DNA of 64,000 nt from contig NC_065874.1 of NCBI RefSeq assembly GCF_933775445.1, positions 11,489,001 to 11,553,000 of the forward strand, in the 5' to 3' direction. The notes beneath the pieces are model-generated. The model saw only the letters and a list, made by a program, of their open reading frames with translations. It had not been told where the DNA came from and ran no database searches. Every line of letters starts with the position of its first letter. Position 1 is the stretch's first letter. Made by a program: the position numbers and the translations under genes. Shown here piece after piece: positions 58,080 to 64,000 of this stretch. Origin of the DNA: Argentina anserina (Eukaryota; Streptophyta; Magnoliopsida; Rosales; Rosaceae).

Positions 58080-60814
58080 GAGAGAAAATGTCTAAATATG
58101 CAAAAAAAAAAATATTAAAATACAAGATGGGAGAGAGATCTTTCCAACGGTACCAACCACACTCAAATCTATCGCCGGACGACAAAGTTATGGCCGAAAT
58201 TCAAAGAAAAACAAAAGATGAAGAAAAATAGTTAGAGAAATGACAAAATTGTCCGGAAAATATTTTTAAAGTGACTATTTTCTAATTTTGTTCTAAATTT
58301 GTTGACTATTTTCTAATTTCTAGTCAATTGAGATAACTGTTTTTATAATTGACAAATAAGTTGTGACATTTTTTTTAATTTTTGATGGAAAATCGTACTA
58401 TTGTATAATTTACCTTTTTCTTTTAAATCTACTCTCATTCTAATATCCTATTTTTATCAATGTCTTCACATGATCATCCCCAAACAAATCGCACTTTCAC
58501 ATGATTTTAAAAGCTTTACTCTATGATGAATGAAATAAAATCGTAACTATTAACACCTTCCCTGGAGGGGAAATTCACAGGAGATCTCCCTTCGTTCTGG
58601 CCATCTGGCCCGCCAGAGCTGACATGGTAATGCAAGGCACTGAGTCGGCAGGTTAGATTGTTTTGCCTCTGGCTTAGGCTCCACCCAAACTAGCTCACTA
58701 GAACAATGAAAAGTACACAGTACGGGCACACTCTCACATTGGGAGAAAAGAAGCAACAGTTTTCCCAATGCACATATAAAAGCAGCTAGAAACCTCTAAA
58801 AAAGGGTAACATATTCCTAAATCATTAACCTACGAACTTGAGTTCCGCCCCGGAATCTAACTTAAGCTTCAGAGAGTCATAGGCCGGCGTACCGCTGGCC
58901 CGTGATCTTAACCCCAGGTTTTATGCAGGTTGTACAAACCATAGAGTTGGGAAACAAGTTGCGTGAACAACAACCATGGATTTTGTACACGCAAGAGTAA
59001 TGAAGTCCAAATTTATAGTTTATGAAGTCCTAATTGTATATGATGTACATTATGTTGAAGATAAGGACTTTTGTTTTTATTTTCTAAAATAAAGGTACAC
59101 GGATTAGTTATATCACTACTCACTAGTAGGTATAATTAAATGATGGAAACTCAAGCTAACTGACTTTTGCTTTGAAAAATAATATCTACATTTTTATTAA
59201 AATAATTCAAAATACAACCATGGGATGACTCTGTGGTGGACAATGTTCCCCACTCACATCCCTACCCAGAAAACAAATGATTATAGTGGACAAAAACCGA
59301 AATGGCCTCAACTGTAACCTAAGCTACTTCAAAAGCCTCGATACCTCCTTACTGTCAACCTCAAGAAGAAACAACCAATAACAACATTACATACCAAAAC
59401 TACAGACATATATGTATATACAACCTTCCCATTACATTGACACTAAGAATTGATCGTCGTTAAACTCATAGTCCCTGGAAACAACACCATAACCTTGGCA
59501 CACCTCGTCACACAACCTTGGCACACTCGTGACACAACCTTTGACACTCCAAACCTATCTAAAAGATACAAAAAACAAAAACAAAAAAACCCATACCCAG
59601 GCCCAAACAAGCCCATACCCCCACCATTGGAGTCTCCAAAGGGTGATATGAGTACAGCCGGGATGTGGCCTAGCAGATCAGCACCACCGTCACCATTGAA
59701 CCCAGCCAAGGCACCATAAGCCAATCCAGATTCGAAAAGAAACCAAGAGAAGCTGCTACGGAAGCCTCTGATCCCCCGTCTCCAGATGCCACACTCACAT
59801 CGCCTCCCCAACCAACAAGTCCTAACCGGAGACTCAAGAAAACGCCATGACATCTCAAGCTAACATACTAATATATACATTCTTTAAAAAATAAACGTTT
59901 GCTTAACATATACTTAAAATACATCCTAAGAGTCGAAATTTGATTTTACATTTATTTTTACTGATGGAACATGTCTTTTTTACCATGTTGATCAATGTGC
60001 GACACACTATTTATTTGTTCATTACTATTGTATTGTATACATGAAGTTTGTTTTTGTTCAGGTATTACACAACTTGTTCAAAACTTCATGCCCGTAGCAG
60101 CTATAAATGTTAGGTGAGAAGCAAATTTCCTTATTAATGTAATTGCAACAATTGGCCATTCTATTACAATTGATGGGATGACAAAATAGACAGCACAAGT
60201 GGCACACCCCGGTCCGACGGTCGGTGGGTTTTACCCCTCACCGAGTGCCGGCCTCGAGAAGCGATTTAATGTTACAATGCGGAATGATATAAAAAACAAA
60301 CAAAAAAACAACTTATTTCTAGACACTTCACTCTAGGCTCATCCAATCTCCTCCCGACTCGACAAATTTACACTTTTCTACAAAAAAGTGTATAAATGGG
60401 TGGATGAGTAAAATCACGCCAGCAAAGCCATGTCATTTTACTCACGCTATAAATAAAACAATATATCATATACGCACAGTTCACAACAATGTGTCACATC
60501 GCACAATCCCTTCTTATTGGTTATTATTCAATTTAGTAATCCCCATGGGACACCTAATGACCTCTTACCCTATACCTCTGCGTGCCACATCCTTACTTCG
60601 GCATAACTCAATCAAGAAGTTCACATGTTCCATGACTAGCCACACGATTTATCCAACCATATAACTCCATAGATTTTGACATGCTTCACTTGAAAATAGA
60701 AAGATATTTCATAAATAGATCAAAATATTCTTTTTTACCATTTAAAAAGCATATAAGCACATTTGAAACACATTACATAAACCACTCACATTATGAATAC
60801 GAATTACACCAACT
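58080..60814. other. Intergenic region, no gene identified
   Basis: A minus-strand frame at 59443-59853 (136 residues, Gly/Phe/Cys-rich) matches nothing I recognise and lies in CA-rich repeat-like sequence. Near 60200-60260 a short GC-rich segment (CACACCCCGGTCC) resembles the edge of an LTR, without a partner. Confidence 0.4.
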
Positions 60815-63632
60815 GCCAAAGCTATCTGGGATGCCCTGCACAAGATATACTACGTTGATTCAGATGAAACTCTACTATTTGTACTTCATCGTTTGTGTTT
60901 TTGGGTGAAGCAGAATGGAAGACCTTTTTCTGCCTACTACAATGAACTTGTAGGATGGTTGGAAGAGATGGATCAACGCCCGGCATCTCATTCTACTACA
61001 ATTGATGGTGTTGTGTATGAAGCATCGTATATGGCTCGATTGAGAGTTCACATGTTCTTGAGCGGATTGGATCTTGAATTTGATCAAGTTCGGGAAAAGA
61101 GTGTGAGAAAGCATCTAAAGCTGGATTTAGAGCAAAGTTATGCATACATTCGAAGAGTCCACAACAATCGAATGTTACAATATGCAACTACCCCTGAAGC
61201 CACAATCATGGCTACTATAACACCATCACCACCACCAGTAGCCGGTGCCGTAGATTCCCAGTGTCAGATTGGTCCTCCTCCTGGTTTCACTGCCTACGTT
61301 CGGTGCTCACACAAATAAAACTGGAGGGAAGCCTCCAGTCAAGTTCCTGAATCTTACATGTACTCATTGTGAGGATGTTGGCCATACCAAGGAGCGATGC
61401 TATGAGATTTTGATATCCGGAATGGTGCGATTTCCACCAGGAAGCCACACAAAAATATCAAAAAGGCAACTGCAGCTAATACATGGTCGTCTGAAAGGTC
61501 CTATGCACTTGTAGCTGAATTAGGTATGATGGGTAATGCATCTTCTCTATCTACATTATCTATGAATGAATCTTGGATAATTGACACTGGTGCAATTGAT
61601 CATATGACAAATAACCATAGTTTGGTAGACTCTATTAAGCCATCCCCTCATCATGTTGTTTCTATTTCTAATGGTTCACCTTCTCCTATTATTGGTGAAG
61701 GATCTATGAAAATTTATGATCAATTAACCCTTGATTCTATACTTGTTATTCCCTCTCTTGCATATAACCTTTTATTTATGGAACATGTTACTATGGCTCT
61801 TTCATGCACTGTAACCTTTTATCCTGATTTATGTATTTTTCAAGACATTCTGACAAAATAGATTCTTGGTTATGGTGTTAGAAGGGAGAAATTGTATTAC
61901 TTGGATTTGATGAGCAGTGGATAACAACAGTTAAGATCGTTAAGTCAAGCAAACAACACCAGTAGTCTGAATAAGGCCAAAGAGGCAATGTGGTTATGGC
62001 ATCGCCGCTTAGGTCATTTATGTTTTGGATATCTTAAAAAGTTACAGCCATAGTTATTTTCAATTGTTGAAGAGTTTGATTTTAAGTGTGACATTTGTGA
62101 ACTGGCCAAGATCCATCGTCTTACCTATTCTCCAAGTTTGAATAAACGTTCAAATCCTTTTATGAAAATACATTATGATGTTTGGGGTCCTGCTAAATTT
62201 TGTACACGTTCTGGCTTTCGTTACTTTGTGGCTTTCACTTATGAATGTACCAGGTTGACTTGAGGTATCCTTGATGAAACATAGGAATGAAGTATACTCC
62301 ATGTTTATTTAATTCCATAAGATGGTGGCAACTCAATATTAACAACCAATCCGGGTACTTTAATCTGATGATGGTGGAGAATATGTGAATGGTAAAATGT
62401 CTGCATTCACCAAACTTCATGAAATTCGACACCAAACTTCAATTGTGTATATTTCCCAACAAAATTGATTGGATGAAATGAAGAATATACGGTTGTTAGA
62501 AGTCGTTCGTGCCTCTTTCTTTGGTATGAATGTGGATCAAAAGTTATGGGGCGAAGCTGTGTGCTCTGCTGCATACTTGATTAATCGCACACCTTCCCGT
62601 GTGATTGAGTTCCATAGCCCATATAAGAAGTTACATCTGTTGCGCAATGTACCATCTTTACCTAATCTAGAGCTTAGAATTTTTGGACGTATGGTGTATG
62701 TGCATATAAACAAAAAACTAAGGACCAAGTTGACTCGTGTACTGTGAAGTGTGTGTTTGTAGGGTATGCTGAATTTCAGAAAGGGTATTGTTGCTATGAC
62801 CAAGTTCTTAATAAGATGCATGTTTCCTTGGATGTCTCGTTCCGTGAGTCTGAACCTTATTACTCAGGGGGAGTTTCAAAGTCTTCCCTTCAAGGGGAGA
62901 GCAGTTATGTAGGAAATCCTATGAATATGGATGAATTTGAAAAGTTGGAAAACATAGAAAGTCGGTTTGGGGCTGGAAATCGAGTAGAAGAAACAAGTAT
63001 AATTAAGCAGAAGAAACTACAGGTACACGAGTGGACTTGTTAGCTAGACAAGTCGTCTTGTTAGCTACAATGTAGCTTTCAAGTAATGACTCAGGCGACT
63101 CGTTAGTTCCTCCCATAACAGAGACAAACGAATAGGGTTGACCCATCATCTTCTGAATAGAATGTGAACTTCCTCAAATTAAAGAGATTGTGTCGGAAGA
63201 TCCCCTTCTACTCCATCATCTGAAGAACCCATCCAAAATGTCCTTCCGGAGGTACATAATGATAACATTTAATTGGATAGTGTGGAAACTTTTGTACCTA
63301 GGAGATCTCAACGGGCAACAAAAGGGGTTCCAAAGAAACAGTATGAGCCTAGCATAGAAACCAAAGTTAAATATCCTATTGCTAGCTTTATATCTCATCA
63401 TAGGTTGTTTGGATCACATACACTTGTTTTTAATAAATTATCTACAATATCTATTCCTAGTAATGTACAAGATGCTCTGGCAGATCCAAAGTGGAAGCAA
63501 ACTATGAATAAAGAATTGGAAGCCTTGCAAAAGAATGAAACATGGGATTGTAAACCCAGTCCCGAATTAGAAAAGTTCACTCCGGAATTAAGGTGTACTG
63601 AAAAGATGTTAACCATCCTCAATCCCTTCTAA
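60815..63632 (+). pseudogene. Degenerate Ty1/copia retrotransposon (gag to start of RT)
   Basis: Domains appear in copia order on the plus strand. Gag (about 60815-61318) reads AKAIWDALHKIYY, then a frame change and FSAYYNELVGWLEEMD. A zinc knuckle CTHCEDVGHTKERC lies at about 61359-61400. The aspartic protease WIIDTGAIDHMT is at about 61574-61610, with the D-T-G present. The GAG-pre-integrase LWHRRLGHLCFGYLKKL is near 61990, and the integrase pieces are SNPFMKIHYDVWGP and LWGEAVCSAAYLINRTPS. The junction is KCVFVGYAEFQKGYCCYD. The N-terminal RT lead-in is VQDALADPKWKQTMNKELEA near 63460. Many stops and frameshifts break the polyprotein. The catalytic RT, RNase H and both LTRs are missing in this window, so the copy is truncated as well as decayed. 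Confidence 0.9.
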
Positions 63633-64000
63633 CCTAACCCAAGCAAAGCCTCTCTTTTCAGAGATTTCAGAGAAAATAAAAATAACCTCATAAAATCATT
63701 TGAGGTATATAAGAATTCCAATACAAGAAGAGATCAACGAGACCATGAATATGATTCTCCTCCTCTTCCTGTCGGAAGGAAAGGAAGAGAGTTCTTCCCC
63801 TTTTGTAACAACCAAACCTCGTACACGATCTCGACAAATATCAGTATACTATTACTAGTTTGCTACTACTACACAACATAGGGGAGGGAGAGAGAGAGTG
63901 GAAGAGAGAGCCTGAGAGAATCAAAGGCATCCTCTTTTATCCTTTTTTTCTTTCTTTTTTTGTGTGAGAAAACTCTCTTGTTCACCCCCTCCCCCTTATG
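63633..64000. other. Window edge, no gene identified
   Basis: The copia similarity stops near 63632. The remaining sequence is purine-rich, then has GA and CT/T runs near 63880-63990 that look like a leader or repeat edge. Nothing can be called. Confidence 0.4.

Noticed and set aside
59443..59853. 136-residue minus-strand frame
   Set aside because: Gly/Phe/Cys-rich without a recognisable family, in repeat-like sequence; not enough to call a gene.

Overview
This is a plant nuclear genome window, very probably a woody or perennial rosid eudicot. I lean to Rosaceae but cannot prove it. The evidence is split genes with GT-AG introns, a lectin receptor kinase, NAC and ERF transcription factors, a nuclear-encoded plastid ribosomal protein, and plant transposons (PIF/Harbinger, MULE-like foldbacks, a Cassandra TRIM, Ty1/copia). 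Five protein genes are well supported. All are on the + strand: an L-type lectin receptor kinase (934-3030), a CUC-type NAC factor with a miR164 site (28221-29979), a PSMD5-like 26S proteasome chaperone in 17 exons (34202-41319), plastid ribosomal protein bS20c in three exons (42233-44331), and an EAR-motif ERF repressor of the ERF4 type (55075-55812).

Layout. 1-3.1 kb holds the receptor kinase. 3.7-4.8 kb holds broken PIF/Harbinger and copia pieces. 6.48-19.72 kb is best read as one dead PIF/Harbinger transposon (minus strand, TAA target duplication, imperfect GGCCCAGTTTGA-type ends) swollen by later insertions: a MULE-like element, a 6-kb LTR element with no recognisable coding that itself carries a solo LTR, an LTR-derived stretch, and a Cassandra TRIM with 5S-rRNA-like LTRs. 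21.68-23.70 kb holds two different MULE-like elements side by side sharing the same 9-bp target sequence; the second is a foldback with 574-base arms. 24.8-28.2 kb is intergenic and leads into the NAC gene. A second foldback lies just 3' of that gene. 34-44.3 kb holds the proteasome and ribosomal genes, with a SINE in one intron. 44.3-55 kb is mostly non-coding, with diverged local duplications and a retroposed DUF4283-type segment. The ERF gene follows, then a 12-bp minisatellite (57.57-58.08 kb) and a degenerate Ty1/copia element (60.8-63.6 kb).

Biology. The four genes from 28 to 56 kb match, in order and orientation, the Arabidopsis chromosome 3 run I recall as At3g15170 (CUC1), At3g15180 (ARM-repeat proteasome protein), At3g15190 (plastid S20) and At3g15210 (ERF4). 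The window is therefore probably an orthologous block, which supports calling the NAC gene a CUC1/CUC2-type boundary regulator. The genes do not form a pathway; they are neighbours by descent. I found no clearly new multi-gene system. The most unusual structures are the shared-target double MULE insertion, the long foldbacks and the nested Harbinger composite.
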